64,000 nucleotides of DNA from Pseudomonadota bacterium (GCA_020161855.1 JAIUNJ010000001.1:124001-188000), one strand, 5' to 3'. Counted from the first letter of the stretch, positions 12,531-21,715 are shown. The notes: generated by a model not told the origin, from the letters alone. Made by a program: numbers and translations.

Positions 12531-12616
12531 CTATTCGCTTGATCGGGCCTTCAAGCCCGACTAGAGGTACCCGCGACATGAACGGACGGGCTTCCAACGC
12601 CGTCCACACGGATCAT

Positions 12617-12692
<76 letters not shown>

Positions 12693-12724
12693 TCCAAACA
12701 GTTGAAATTATTAGACAATCGAGA

Positions 12725-12745
12725 GGCGGCATGTGCCGCCTTTTC
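12725..12745 (+). terminator. Terminator downstream of tRNA-Ala
   Basis: GGCGGC and GCCGCC pair around a four-base loop (12725-12740), followed by TTTTC. It lies 32 bases after the tRNA CCA, in the right orientation to end tRNA transcription. Confidence 0.8.
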
Positions 12746-13002
12746 TAGTTTCAAGCTCTGGTGACCACCTGATGACCAACTTCGGCACAGCAAGAACCTG
12801 CCGAAGATTGCTGGGATCAAACCGCTTCAAACTTCCGTGCGACGGGTGCGCCTTTGAACAGCAGCTATCGTTATTCTGTCCCTTTGAGAACCGCCTGCTG
12901 ATACGTGCTCGCGCCTGAGAAGTTATGAAGAGAAACTCAGCCAAAGGCATCACCTGAACGCTGGCGTCTCAGCACTGATCATGACCCGCATGCAGGCCAG
13001 CA
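12746..13002. other. Non-coding spacer after tRNA-Ala
   Basis: Together with the terminator this forms a gene-free stretch of 310 bases between tRNA-Ala and the next gene. Short open frames occur on both strands, but none has a ribosome site or recognisable product. I saw no copy of the tRNA 3' end that would mark an attachment site. The stretch looks less GC-rich than the housekeeping block. Confidence 0.5.
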
Positions 13003-13596
13003 TCAAAAATAGTTCTTCTTAAAAACCAGAGCCTCATTGGCAGAAACGCGAAGAGCGTGGTTCGCGATGATCATTTGAAAGTCGTCGAACTGCCAGGACG
13101 ACTCGCCAAACACGTTCAGCACGTCGCACTGTTCCGGCACGCAGAAGATATCCACTTCAAAAAGCATATTTTCATGATAGGAACACCAGTGCCCGGTCGA
13201 ACCCACGTAACACTGTATCTCGGCACTCATCCATGGCCAGATCTTGTTCTGCTCATTCTCTGCCTGCCCCATTCCAAAGGTAGCATTCCGCCACGCCTCA
13301 TCGAAGTTTGACGTTATCCGAATAGAATAAGACAACATATTTCCGGGATATCCGAAGGATTCGTCATAAAGGGGAGCCAAAACGAGGTTGCTAAGACTAA
13401 TGTCGCCATACTCTTTGGCCAGACGCTCAAAAATCTCCTTCCGGTGAAAATATCCCGATTCACTAATTACAAACTTGGAAGCAGCTCGATTCAAGAAAAC
13501 TTGCTCTGGCAGCCGCGCATTCAAATTTATGATTTGGCGAAATCGCGCCATCCGGCTCTCAACGTCCTCAGAGATCAGCAGCGACGATTCAACCAC
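13003..13596 (-). CDS. Hypothetical protein, unrecognised
   Basis: A 197-codon frame starting with GTG at 13596 (or the ATG at 13551, giving MARFRQIIN) encodes a soluble protein. It has no signal peptide or membrane segment and many aromatic and acidic residues, for example WPWMSAEIQCYVG and SSWQFDDFQMIIANHALRV. I do not recognise the family. The gene is visibly richer in A+T than the flanking genes, with codons such as AAT, ATA and TTT, which suggests a transferred gene. It has no close co-directional partner: the phosphonate-hydrolase-like gene ends 149 bases upstream. Length and uninterrupted frame make it likely real. Confidence 0.6.
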   Translation of the reverse strand: MVESSLLISEDVESRMARFRQIINLNARLPEQVFLNRAASKFVISESGYFHRKEIFERLAKEYGDISLSNLVLAPLYDESFGYPGNMLSYSIRITSNFDEAWRNATFGMGQAENEQNKIWPWMSAEIQCYVGSTGHWCSYHENMLFEVDIFCVPEQCDVLNVFGESSWQFDDFQMIIANHALRVSANEALVFKKNYF

Positions 13597-13745
13597 CTGG
13601 AAAATCCTAGATATTTACAATGGCTGCGCAACTGTGTGCCGGAATTGCAATGCTTCTCGATACTATATAAAGAAATGACTATCCGTCACAATAATCTCGT
13701 TCCCGAGAAGATTTGGTTCATGTGGTTCGCAATCAGGCGTAGATT

Positions 13746-15311
13746 TTACTGCCGCCTGTGTTCGTACACACCGCCTTCGCCAACATGCATGTTGGTCAGG
13801 GTCCGCTCCTGATTCAGCAGGCGCCAGCTCAGAAGTTTCTGCGCATAGGCAAGCTCGGTCGCAAGGTAGGACGGCAGGCCGGCAAGATTTTTCATCTCCT
13901 GCGGATCCGAGACGATGTCGAACAGGAGCGGCGGCAGGGCGGCAAAGTGCACATACTTGAATTTTGCGTCCCTGATCACGGCATAGGAGCATTCGTCGGA
14001 ATTCAGGTTGAGTGCACGCTCGACCTTCTGGCTGCGCACATTCCGGAAATCGTGCTCGAAGTAGACTTCTTCGCGCCACGCGTGCGGCACCTGTCCGCGA
14101 AGAAATGGCAGAAACGACCTTCCGTCGACGGTGCGAGGACTGGCAGCACCAAGCCAGTCCAGAATGGTCGGCATGACGTCGATGGCTTCCGTAAACGAGT
14201 TAATTCTTGAACCACGCGTACTATCGGCCTCCGTCCGGGGATCACGAACGACAAGCGGCAAATGGAAAGATCCGTCGAAATAGATCTCCTTGCCCCATAC
14301 ATAATGGTCACCGAGCATTTCAGCATGATCGCTGGTGACAATAATCAAAGTGCGGTCAAACTGCCCGGTGGCCTTCAGATGCGAAATGATGCGACCGAGA
14401 TGATGATCCATCTCCTCGATCAAGCCATAATAAGTCGCCCTCATCTGCCGGATTTCGAGATCGTTTGTATGCACGAGATCAATGGGGTTGTGCTCGTCGT
14501 AGGCATCGGGGCGCGCGACGTTGGTCAGCTCATGGGCCAGAAGCGGGTGCTGCCCGCCTTCCTCTTCAGGGCTGGCCTTCCGGACAGGGAAATCCACGTC
14601 CTTTGGATGAACCGCCGCGTTGTAAGGTTCGGGTGCAATGATCGGCGGATGGGGACGGAAGAATACAAAATGGGCAAACCAAGGCTTCGACTCCCTGACG
14701 AGAAGCCACTTGATAAACTCATCGGTGAGGAAGGCCGTTTCACTGAGTTGGGCCGGAAAGATGGTCGGAATGAAGCGGAAACCGCGATCATCCGGCTTCA
14801 CGAATCCGGGCTTAGGGCGAAATACGTCGTCACGGCCGTTCGGAAAATCATAGCCGAGCGACTTCAGATGCGCGACCCATTTTCCCATGTCTTCGGGAAG
14901 ATGCAGCGGCGTTGCAAAGCCCGGCATCACGCCCTCGTCATAGGCCGTCAGGGCCGGATCGTTGGGATGCATCTTGCGCGGATCAGGCGTCGTGTCGGTA
15001 TAGCCGAAGAGCGCCGGCTCATAGCCGAGCTTGCGGGCCTCCAGCGCAAGATTTGTGTGACGGGCATCCAGCGGCGTGCCGTTGCGGCCGGAGCGATGGT
15101 TCATGAGATACATGCCCGTCAGCAAGCTGGTGCGCGACGGGCCGCAGGGCGTGCATTGCCCGAAGTGCTGCGTGAAGGTGACAGACTCGGCCATGAGCGC
15201 ATCAAGGTTCGGTGTCCTGACATTGCGGTGGCCCAGGGCACTGATGCAATCAGCCCGCCACTGGTCTGCACAGATCAGCAGGACATTCGGCTTCGTTCCG
15301 TGACTGCTCAT
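13746..15311 (-). CDS. Phosphonate monoester hydrolase / phosphodiesterase of the sulfatase superfamily
   Basis: The 521-residue protein is an alkaline-phosphatase-superfamily hydrolase. C56 in CTPCGPSRTSLLTG is the residue converted to formylglycine in sulfatases and in phosphonate monoester hydrolases. Metal ligands are visible at D16 (ICADQWRAD) and in the later TSDHAEMLGDH. By memory it follows the Rhizobium/Burkholderia phosphonate monoester hydrolases along most of its length: YLMNHRSGRN, TDTTPDPR, EIRQMRATYYGLI, YVHFAALPPLLFD and a C-terminal LSWRLLNQERTLTN. Those enzymes cleave phosphonate monoesters, phosphodiesters and some sulfate esters. It has no signal peptide, so it acts in the cytoplasm on imported substrate. 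It overlaps the ABC ATPase stop by four bases and is the last gene of that operon. Confidence 0.85.
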   Translation of the reverse strand: MSSHGTKPNVLLICADQWRADCISALGHRNVRTPNLDALMAESVTFTQHFGQCTPCGPSRTSLLTGMYLMNHRSGRNGTPLDARHTNLALEARKLGYEPALFGYTDTTPDPRKMHPNDPALTAYDEGVMPGFATPLHLPEDMGKWVAHLKSLGYDFPNGRDDVFRPKPGFVKPDDRGFRFIPTIFPAQLSETAFLTDEFIKWLLVRESKPWFAHFVFFRPHPPIIAPEPYNAAVHPKDVDFPVRKASPEEEGGQHPLLAHELTNVARPDAYDEHNPIDLVHTNDLEIRQMRATYYGLIEEMDHHLGRIISHLKATGQFDRTLIIVTSDHAEMLGDHYVWGKEIYFDGSFHLPLVVRDPRTEADSTRGSRINSFTEAIDVMPTILDWLGAASPRTVDGRSFLPFLRGQVPHAWREEVYFEHDFRNVRSQKVERALNLNSDECSYAVIRDAKFKYVHFAALPPLLFDIVSDPQEMKNLAGLPSYLATELAYAQKLLSWRLLNQERTLTNMHVGEGGVYEHRRQ

Positions 15312-16330
15312 TGTCTCATTTCACTGATCGCGTGCTTCGGGATGCGCAGCGAAACCTTGTCGCCCACCACAAACTTCTCGGCACCCGGCGTGTTCAACAC
15401 GTCGACCTTCACCAGAAGGTCTCCACAGCGCACATAGTGCCGCAATATCGCGACGAGCACCTGCACAGACGAAACGGTGCCTTTCAGCACCGGTCCCTCA
15501 TCCTTCTGCGCGTGGCCCTTGCCCGGCTTCGAAATGTCAATGGACTCAGGCCTCACGGCCCATGTCGCATCGGTGCTGGCATTGAAGAGCGCCTTGACCT
15601 GCGCCGGTTCAAAGAGATTGAAGTCGCCGATGAAGGAGGCCACTGCGAGCCCAGCCGGGCGATTGTAGATGTCGGCCGGCGCACCCACCTGGACAAAGCG
15701 CCCCGACTGCATGATGGCCACCACATCACCCAGCATCAGTGCCTCTTCCTGATCGTGCGTGACGAATATAGCCGTGAAGCCGATCTGATGCTGGAGGCGC
15801 TTCAGTTCCTCGCGCAGGCGCTTGCGGATCTGGGCGTCAAGGGCAGACAGGGGTTCATCGAGCAGAAGCAATTTGGGCTCGAGGATCAAGGCCCGGGCCA
15901 AGGCCACGCGCTGGCGCTGCCCGCCTGAAAGTGCGGCGGGGCGTGCTTTCGCGCGCGCTTCCAGGCCCATCAGTTGAACCATGGCGGCCACTTTCTCTGC
16001 GATGACAGGCGCAGAAAGCTTCTTCTGCTGCAGGCCGAAGGCGAGGTTCTGTTCGACGGTCATGTTGGGGAAAAGCGCATAGTGCTGGAAAACCATGCCG
16101 ACGCCCCTGTTCTTGGCTTCGGTGTGGGTCACATCACGCCCGTCGATATGGATTGTGCCGCCATCCGGTTGCGCCAATCCTGCAACGGCCCGCAACAGCG
16201 TGGTCTTGCCACAACCGGAAGGGCCCACCAAAACGCAGATCTGTCCCTGTGCCACATCCAGATCGATGTTCTGGAAGACGGATGTTCCGTCATAGCTCTT
16301 GGACAGAGAGCGGACTTCAACATAGCTCAC
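15308..16330 (-). CDS. ABC importer ATP-binding subunit (PotA/FbpC/PhnT-like)
   Basis: This is the ATPase of the module A importer. The 340-residue protein has Walker A GPSGCGKT at residues 36-43, signature LSGGQRQRVALARAL, Walker B LLLLDEPLSALD and a C-terminal TOBE-like regulatory domain from about residue 240. The fold and order match spermidine, iron and 2-aminoethylphosphonate importers. Its stop overlaps the hydrolase start, and its start overlaps the permease stop by four bases, so the transporter and hydrolase are one operon. Confidence 0.9.
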   Translation of the reverse strand: MSYVEVRSLSKSYDGTSVFQNIDLDVAQGQICVLVGPSGCGKTTLLRAVAGLAQPDGGTIHIDGRDVTHTEAKNRGVGMVFQHYALFPNMTVEQNLAFGLQQKKLSAPVIAEKVAAMVQLMGLEARAKARPAALSGGQRQRVALARALILEPKLLLLDEPLSALDAQIRKRLREELKRLQHQIGFTAIFVTHDQEEALMLGDVVAIMQSGRFVQVGAPADIYNRPAGLAVASFIGDFNLFEPAQVKALFNASTDATWAVRPESIDISKPGKGHAQKDEGPVLKGTVSSVQVLVAILRHYVRCGDLLVKVDVLNTPGAEKFVVGDKVSLRIPKHAISEMRQ

Positions 16331-17118
16331 TTGTCATCCCTCCGTGAGGCAGCCCACACGACAATTGCCGTCGATGCGAAAATCACAACAAAATAAGTGG
16401 TGATGAGAACGCTCAGCTTGCGGCCGCTGCCGCCATTCAACACACCCATGAAGATCTGCAGCGTCGGAAAGTGGCCGCCCACGAGCAGATTGGCATAAAC
16501 GAAGTCACTCACCGCCAGGGTGAAGTTCATCACCAGGCCGATGATCAATCCCTGCTTGATGCAAGGCACCACGATCTTCGTGAAGATGGCGAAGTCGGAG
16601 GCCCCCAGCAGCCGACCGGCCTCGAAAAGCTCGGTCAGCCGCAATGTCCGCAGGTTGTTCTTGATCGGAACATAGTAGAGCGGCGCGGCAACAGGCATGT
16701 AGCCGAAGATCAGAACCCAAGGCGTGCCGGTGAGAACAATCCCGTAGTTCCCGGAATAGATGCGCAACAGCCCCAGGGCGAGCACGATCCCGGGCACGGC
16801 AAAGGGAAGAATGACGAGAATTGCCATCCAGCGGTCGAGGATCGGGAAATAACAATGGGCAATCAGCACCGCCGGAACCACTATCAGTGGCGTCAGAATC
16901 AGGGAGCCGACACTGACAAGTAGCGAATTGTAGATCGACTGCAGAAAGCGCGGATCTGAGGTGATCGACCTGACGTGGTCCAGTGTATAGCCTTCGGGCA
17001 GCACCGTGCCGGCCCAGTCCGTTGCGAACGCATTGAGGGCCACCGCCAGAATCGGCAGCAGCTGAAATGCCGCTACCAGGCAGATGAAGGCCCAGTCCAA
17101 CCGATTGCGCTCACGCAT
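16327..17118 (-). CDS. ABC importer permease (PotC-like)
   Basis: The 263-residue inner-membrane permease has about six hydrophobic segments. The cytoplasmic EAA-type loop lies around LRLTELFEAGRLLGASDFAIFTKIVVPCI, where the family docks on the ATPase. The N-terminus is MRERNRLDWAF. It overlaps the second permease by 8 bases and the ATPase by 4. It pairs with the product of 17111-17956 to form the channel of the module A importer. Confidence 0.88.
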   Translation of the reverse strand: MRERNRLDWAFICLVAAFQLLPILAVALNAFATDWAGTVLPEGYTLDHVRSITSDPRFLQSIYNSLLVSVGSLILTPLIVVPAVLIAHCYFPILDRWMAILVILPFAVPGIVLALGLLRIYSGNYGIVLTGTPWVLIFGYMPVAAPLYYVPIKNNLRTLRLTELFEAGRLLGASDFAIFTKIVVPCIKQGLIIGLVMNFTLAVSDFVYANLLVGGHFPTLQIFMGVLNGGSGRKLSVLITTYFVVIFASTAIVVWAASRRDDK

Positions 17119-17956
17119 CCGTGTTCTGCCTTGGTTTTATCAGGAACTGGTCGGCGAGAATGGGTACGATGAGGCTGACAACAAGCAGGATAGCCAGCGC
17201 ATCCGCCAGATTGGGATCCGAGAAGACATCTCCAGCCGTCAACTCGCCGATACGAATGGTGACGACGTTGGCACTGCCACCGACCAGGGCCCATGCCGTC
17301 GCGTAAGTGCCCATCGCATTCGCGAAGAGGAGCAGATAGGCGCTGATCAGGCTGGGGGCGAGGATTGGCAGTCCGATCCGCCGCCAGAAGGACCAGCGGC
17401 TCGCGCCCATGAGGAAGGCGGCCTCCTCGATATCCGGGGTGATCGCCCCCAAGCCGGGCAGGAGAAGCAGGATTGCGAAGAGAATCTGAAAGTACGAGTA
17501 GACGATGACGAGTCCAGTGGTGCCGTAGATGTTGAAGCCGTCGAGAATGCCGAGCCTTGCAAAGAGCAACGTAAACGAGCCACTGATGCCAAGCAGGATC
17601 ACGAATGCAAATGCCAGCGGGAAGCCCGTGAAGTTTGCGCCAATGTTTGCACAGATGGTGATGAGCTGTTGAATACGGCCTGGCATACGCCTGAGGACAA
17701 CGCAGATGGGCAAAGCCGCCACCAGTCCGACCAGCGCTGTTGCGGCCGAGATCAGATAGCTGACCTTGAATGAACCGAGATAGAAAGCACTGGTCAGGAT
17801 CTCGGAATAATTCGCAAGAGACAGGAGGTCGGCCGAGAACAGACTGTTCGTGGCCACGGCCAGGAGCGGTATGACTTCAAAGAAAAGCACCACCAGCAGA
17901 AATGGTGCTGTGAAGAGCCATGCAAGGAGCCTGGTGCCTTTAGCGACGGGAATCAT
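17111..17956 (-). CDS. ABC importer permease (PotB-like)
   Basis: The 281-residue permease starts MIPVAKGTRLLAWLF at 17956, with six predicted membrane helices. The EAA loop includes IEEAAFLMGASRWSFWRRIGLPIL. It is separated by 64 bases and a hairpin from the binding-protein gene, which fits the common pattern of high binding-protein and lower permease expression. The substrate is unknown, but context points to a phosphodiester, phosphonate or polyol. Confidence 0.88.
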   Translation of the reverse strand: MIPVAKGTRLLAWLFTAPFLLVVLFFEVIPLLAVATNSLFSADLLSLANYSEILTSAFYLGSFKVSYLISAATALVGLVAALPICVVLRRMPGRIQQLITICANIGANFTGFPLAFAFVILLGISGSFTLLFARLGILDGFNIYGTTGLVIVYSYFQILFAILLLLPGLGAITPDIEEAAFLMGASRWSFWRRIGLPILAPSLISAYLLLFANAMGTYATAWALVGGSANVVTIRIGELTAGDVFSDPNLADALAILLVVSLIVPILADQFLIKPRQNTDA

Positions 17957-17977
17957 GCTTCACTGTCCAAGAAAATC

Positions 17978-18003
17978 GGGCCGCCCCAAAATCGGGACGG
18001 CCC
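17978..18003 (-). other. Intra-operon hairpin between binding-protein and permease genes
   Basis: GGGCCGCCCC and GGGACGGCCC pair (one mismatch) around a six-base loop, 17 bases after the binding-protein stop. There is no T-run. Such hairpins often protect the upstream mRNA and lower permease expression in ABC operons. Confidence 0.55.
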
Positions 18004-18020
18004 CCACGTTCGCACATCGC

Positions 18021-19076
18021 TTACATCTTGGAGAGCACCTGCTCCTGCCATTGCTTGCCAAGGACCTTGGCTGACTCCATCCACAACTCGGCATTCACCG
18101 GCCGTGCCTTCGCATACTGTTCGTTGGGCAAGACGTTATCCGTCAGTTCGGCCGGAACAGTGATGTGGTCGATGAGAATCGGACGAGCGAACCCGCGGGC
18201 AAAGTTGAGCTGACCCGCTTCCGTGAAGATGTATTCGCGCACGACCTTGGCAATGTTTGGCCGTGTCGAGTAGGCGTTGAGAATGGTCGTGTAGCCAGAG
18301 GTGACCGAACCATCCGACGGGATCCACACGTCGAACTTCTCCTTGCCGACCTGGTTGCGATAGTTCAGCGCGTTGAAGTCCCAGATGATGCCGACTTCGA
18401 TCTCGCCTTTTTCCATGTTGCCTGGATTGGCGCCGATCGTGAGCAGGCGCTTCTGTTCGGCAAGCTTGGCGAAAATGTCGAGTGCGGGCTGCAGGTCATG
18501 CTCACCACCGCCGCCGGCAATGGCAGCGGCAAGGACCAGCGCGTTCGATTGGGCGGCCTTTCCGACGTCACCAACGGCGACCTTGTAGGTGCCGTTCACG
18601 AGATCGGAAAAGGCCTTGGGAGGATTCTCGACCTTCTTACTGACGATGAAGGCAATGGTTCCCGTATAACCAAGCATCCAGTGGCCATCGTCGTCCCGCG
18701 CCCAGGTCGGGATCTTGTCCCAGTTAGTCGGCTTGTAGGGCGCACTGATGGCCCGGCGCTTGGCGATGGGGCCAAACTCGAGGCCAATCTCGCCGATGTC
18801 AGCGCTGGCGTTGGCCTTCTCGGCTTCAAACTTTGCCAGTTCCTCGGCACTGCTCATGTCGGTATCGGTGTGGGTCACACCATACTTGGCCATGATGTCC
18901 TTCCACTGACCACCCCAGTTTGCCCAGTCGTCCGGGAGGCCGAGGCTTACGACTGTCCCTTCCTTGCGTGCGGCGGCTTCGATTTCCTCGAGGGTCTCAG
19001 CAAATGCCATGGGGGCGGACAGCATGAGTGCTGAAAGCGCCACACCTTTGGTGAATGCTCTGCGGGTGATGTTCAT
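18021..19076 (-). CDS. Periplasmic substrate-binding protein of module A importer
   Basis: The start at 19076 gives 351 residues and has a strong AGGAG-type site 8 bases upstream. An upstream in-frame extension to 19232 lacks any signal. The N-terminus MNITRRAFTKGVALSALM then PMAFA is a signal peptide, cleaved after about residue 26, with paired arginines. The mature protein is of the iron/putrescine/aminoethylphosphonate-binding type (Pfam SBP_bac family): EEIEAAARKEGTVVSLG near the start and a late GFARPILIDHITVP. It captures the substrate for the permease pair downstream. The ligand cannot be named. Confidence 0.88.
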   Translation of the reverse strand: MNITRRAFTKGVALSALMLSAPMAFAETLEEIEAAARKEGTVVSLGLPDDWANWGGQWKDIMAKYGVTHTDTDMSSAEELAKFEAEKANASADIGEIGLEFGPIAKRRAISAPYKPTNWDKIPTWARDDDGHWMLGYTGTIAFIVSKKVENPPKAFSDLVNGTYKVAVGDVGKAAQSNALVLAAAIAGGGGEHDLQPALDIFAKLAEQKRLLTIGANPGNMEKGEIEVGIIWDFNALNYRNQVGKEKFDVWIPSDGSVTSGYTTILNAYSTRPNIAKVVREYIFTEAGQLNFARGFARPILIDHITVPAELTDNVLPNEQYAKARPVNAELWMESAKVLGKQWQEQVLSKM

Positions 19077-19287
19077 CTTAGCTCCTGGGATTACCTGATG
19101 GACAAAACGTGATTTCAACGACGGGTGAAACACCAGCCTCATCCAGAAATGACGGACGGAAACGGCACGGTTGACCCGTGGTTGGCCGGAGGACGCATGA
19201 CCCCACCGCGTCCGACACGTCATCCTGGACATTGCTCACCAACACTGCCGCACGGCCTCATTGGCGCCCTTCACCAAGGACAACAGA

Positions 19288-19339
19288 ATAAGATGGCTAA
19301 TCAGTCAATCTGTCAATGCCAAAAATGACCGTTCAGTCT
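19288..19339 (-). promoter_or_regulatory. Promoter and operator of the module A importer operon
   Basis: On the minus strand a perfect -35 TTGACA (19311-19316) and a -10 TCTTAT (19288-19293) are separated by 17 bases. Just upstream, at 19326-19339, lies TGACCGTTCAGTCT, one base off the TGAC-N6-GTCA palindrome found twice in the deoR/dehydrogenase gap. A further TGACTG half-site falls in the promoter spacer (19302-19307). A regulator bound here would cover the promoter. Confidence 0.65.
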
Positions 19340-19373
19340 TTTTCTGGAAACTGTAATGACCATGTCATGATTA

Positions 19374-20156
19374 TCAGGGCCGGGATTCGGCAACGACAAT
19401 CTCCACGCCGGCCAAGCGCAAGGCGCTTTCCAACGCGGCATCCGGCGCCCTGTCGGTCACCAGTCTGTCGATCTTCTCGGGTCCGCAAACGTGAAACAAG
19501 GCATTTCGCTGCAGCTTGGAAGAATCTGCGACCACGGTAACTTCGCGCGCCGATTCAATCATCGCCCGCGAGACGTATGCCTCGTCGGCGTTGAAGTCCA
19601 TCATCGCGCCGGTACTGCCGATGCCACTGACGCCAATCACGGCGTGATCTGAGGAAACTTCCTTGATTTGCTCAACAACTTGCGGGCCGAGCAGCTCATA
19701 GGCCTCACCAAAATAGCTACCGCCCAGGAGATGGATGGGGCCGCGCTGCGCAGATCCCCACATCTCGTGTGCGACAAGCGTTGAGTTCGTGATGATCGTG
19801 AATGGACCGCGCCTGGCCAGTTCTTCGGCAAAGAAAATCGTGGTGGTGCCGCAATTGATCAGGATGCTGTCCCCAGGGGTGAACAGCGCCGCGGCCGCCA
19901 CCGCAATGCGCATTTTCTCGTCACGGGCGTTGGCCCGCCGCTCGCCCAGCGGGCTTTCCCTCACCGAGGCCGGATTCTGGGCCGCCGTTGCCCCGCCATG
20001 AATCTTTCGCAGGAGGCCCTGCTCGGACAGAAAACCTAGATCGCGGCGAACAGTTTCCCTTGAAGTATCAAGGAGTTCTGCCAAGCCATCAACGGTCACC
20101 CGCTCCTGTTCCGAGACAAGTTCTATGATACGGCGGTGTCTATCAGCGGGTCGCAT
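19374..20156 (-). CDS. DeoR-family transcriptional regulator (module A)
   Basis: The 260-residue protein has a DeoR-type winged helix at residues 6-58 (TSRETVRRDLGFLSEQGLLRKIHGG). A sugar-phosphate-sensing domain follows, with NCGTTTIFFAEEL and the VVADSSKLQRNALF lysine motif. Regulators of this type usually repress sugar or polyol operons and are released by a phosphorylated intermediate. The start has a GAGGAA ribosome site. It lies between the importer operon (same strand) and the divergent dehydrogenase operon, whose promoters share palindromes, so it very likely controls both and itself. Confidence 0.9.
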   Translation of the reverse strand: MRPADRHRRIIELVSEQERVTVDGLAELLDTSRETVRRDLGFLSEQGLLRKIHGGATAAQNPASVRESPLGERRANARDEKMRIAVAAAALFTPGDSILINCGTTTIFFAEELARRGPFTIITNSTLVAHEMWGSAQRGPIHLLGGSYFGEAYELLGPQVVEQIKEVSSDHAVIGVSGIGSTGAMMDFNADEAYVSRAMIESAREVTVVADSSKLQRNALFHVCGPEKIDRLVTDRAPDAALESALRLAGVEIVVAESRP

Positions 20157-20169
20157 AGATATTCCTCAT

Positions 20170-20213
20170 TGACCATTCGGTCATTCAATGGCACGAGAAT
20201 GACTGTACGGTCA
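20170..20213. promoter_or_regulatory. Two palindromic operators in the deoR / glycerol-1-phosphate dehydrogenase gap
   Basis: TGACCATTCGGTCA (20170-20183) is a perfect TGACC-N4-GGTCA palindrome. TGACTGTACGGTCA (20200-20213) is the same motif with one half-site change. Their centres are exactly 30 bases apart, about three helical turns, on one face of the DNA between divergent genes. They match the site near the importer promoter and are the probable binding sites of the adjacent DeoR regulator. Confidence 0.7.
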
Positions 20214-20315
20214 TATTTTTGGTTCCATCATGCCCCTAGGCTTCCCAAAACTCGCCAAACTCGTCAATGCCAAGCATTGCAGCTCCCTTGCGGCCATCGC
20301 ACCAAGGGGAACGGC

Positions 20316-21617
20316 ATGAGCGCAGATTCCCTCATCGATGCGCTTCTGGCGGGCAACTACACAGATCCGGACAGCGGCTACAAAGTCGGCGTCAAAACAA
20401 AAAGCCTTGTGATCGAACGGTCGCTTGCGGGCGCGGAAGGCGACCTGATCAAGCCGTTTTCCTTTGGGCGAAAACTGGCGGTGGTCAGTGATCCGGCAAC
20501 CCACGCTGTGCTGGGAAAACGGGTCGAGGAGAGTCTCTCCGGGTCGCACCAGGTTACCAGCATCGTTCTCCCGGGCCATCCGCATCCGGACGACAAGACC
20601 GTCGAAAGCGTGCGGCAGAGCACGAAAGCTTGCGATGCACTGATCGCGGTCGGCTCGGGCACAATCAATGATCTTTGCAAATATGCGGCGGCTCAGGACG
20701 GGAAGCCCTACGCTGTCTTTGCGACAGCCCCGTCCATGAATGGCTATACGTCCTACAATGCAGCCATCACCATGCACGGCCACAAGATGTCACTGCCGGC
20801 GCAAGTGCCAACCGGGGCATTCTTTGATCTCGAAGTGCTGGCAGCGGCCCCTCCCCGACTCATCCGGGCGGGACTTGGCGACAGTCTCTGCCGCTGCACG
20901 GCGCAAGCAGACTGGCTGCAGTCACACCTTCTCTTCGGCACAGAATACCGGCAGCTGCCCTTCTCGTTACTCGCAGAGGACGAAGCCCCTCTTTTCGCGA
21001 ATGCCTCAGCGTTGCTGGCAGGTGACCTGGAGACCATGAGGCGGCTGGTGCGCACACTGGTTCTGGCTGGCTTCGGAACGGCCATCATCGGCCACAGCCA
21101 ACCAGCAAGCCAAAGTGAACACCTGGTGAGCCATTTCCTCGACATGTTTGAATCACCTGCACGGCCGCTTGTGTTTCACGGCGAACAGGTGGGGGTCACA
21201 ACGCTTTCAATGGCGCGCCTGCAACAGAGAATGCTCGATGCCTCGCCGGTCATGACTCCCGACACGACCACCGAAGCTGATTTCATCAACCGCTATGGTG
21301 AAGAGCTCGGCAAGTCCTGCTGGCGGGAATTCTCAGCGAAGCAAATCACGGCGAAGCGAGCAGAAGAATTGAACGATCTCTTCAAACAGAAATGGCCGTC
21401 GATCAGCGAACAGCTTTCCAGGGTAATGCTGCCGGCAGAACACCTCGAAGCCGTGCTCAAAGCTGCAGGCGCTCCAACAACGCCTGAGTCAATTCACCTC
21501 TCGCGGGAAGAATACGAGAAGGCCCTGTGCCAAGCGCGGGACATCCGCAACCGGTTCACCGTCCTTGACCTTGCCGCGCGTGCAAATCGCCTCACCCCGT
21601 CTCTTTCGACTTTGTAG
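20316..21617 (+). CDS. sn-Glycerol-1-phosphate dehydrogenase (AraM/EgsA family)
   Basis: The family interconverts dihydroxyacetone phosphate and sn-glycerol 1-phosphate with NAD(P)H. It is essential for archaeal lipids and occurs in some bacteria (AraM). The start at 20316 has an AGGGGA site and gives 433 residues. Seen here: GSGTINDLCKYAA (113-125), APSMNGYTSYNAA, metal-ligand regions GLGDSLCR (D189), QSEHLVSHF (H269) and VFHGEQVGVTTL (H288). It heads a three-gene operon with a TIM-barrel protein and an FGGY kinase, opposite a DeoR gene. In this context it probably runs in the catabolic direction, to dihydroxyacetone phosphate. Confidence 0.9.
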   Translation: MSADSLIDALLAGNYTDPDSGYKVGVKTKSLVIERSLAGAEGDLIKPFSFGRKLAVVSDPATHAVLGKRVEESLSGSHQVTSIVLPGHPHPDDKTVESVRQSTKACDALIAVGSGTINDLCKYAAAQDGKPYAVFATAPSMNGYTSYNAAITMHGHKMSLPAQVPTGAFFDLEVLAAAPPRLIRAGLGDSLCRCTAQADWLQSHLLFGTEYRQLPFSLLAEDEAPLFANASALLAGDLETMRRLVRTLVLAGFGTAIIGHSQPASQSEHLVSHFLDMFESPARPLVFHGEQVGVTTLSMARLQQRMLDASPVMTPDTTTEADFINRYGEELGKSCWREFSAKQITAKRAEELNDLFKQKWPSISEQLSRVMLPAEHLEAVLKAAGAPTTPESIHLSREEYEKALCQARDIRNRFTVLDLAARANRLTPSLSTL

Positions 21618-21715
21618 CCAATCAGGGAACAACACCGCGCTGCATCCCTGCGTTTCGGGCCTTGCAACTGAAGAGGCCCGCTCGAACCAGACAATTCCAT
21701 GCTAAGGAGAACATT

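Noticed and set aside
12711-12953. Small open frames on both strands after tRNA-Ala
   Set aside because: They have no ribosome sites, overlap the terminator and give no recognisable protein.
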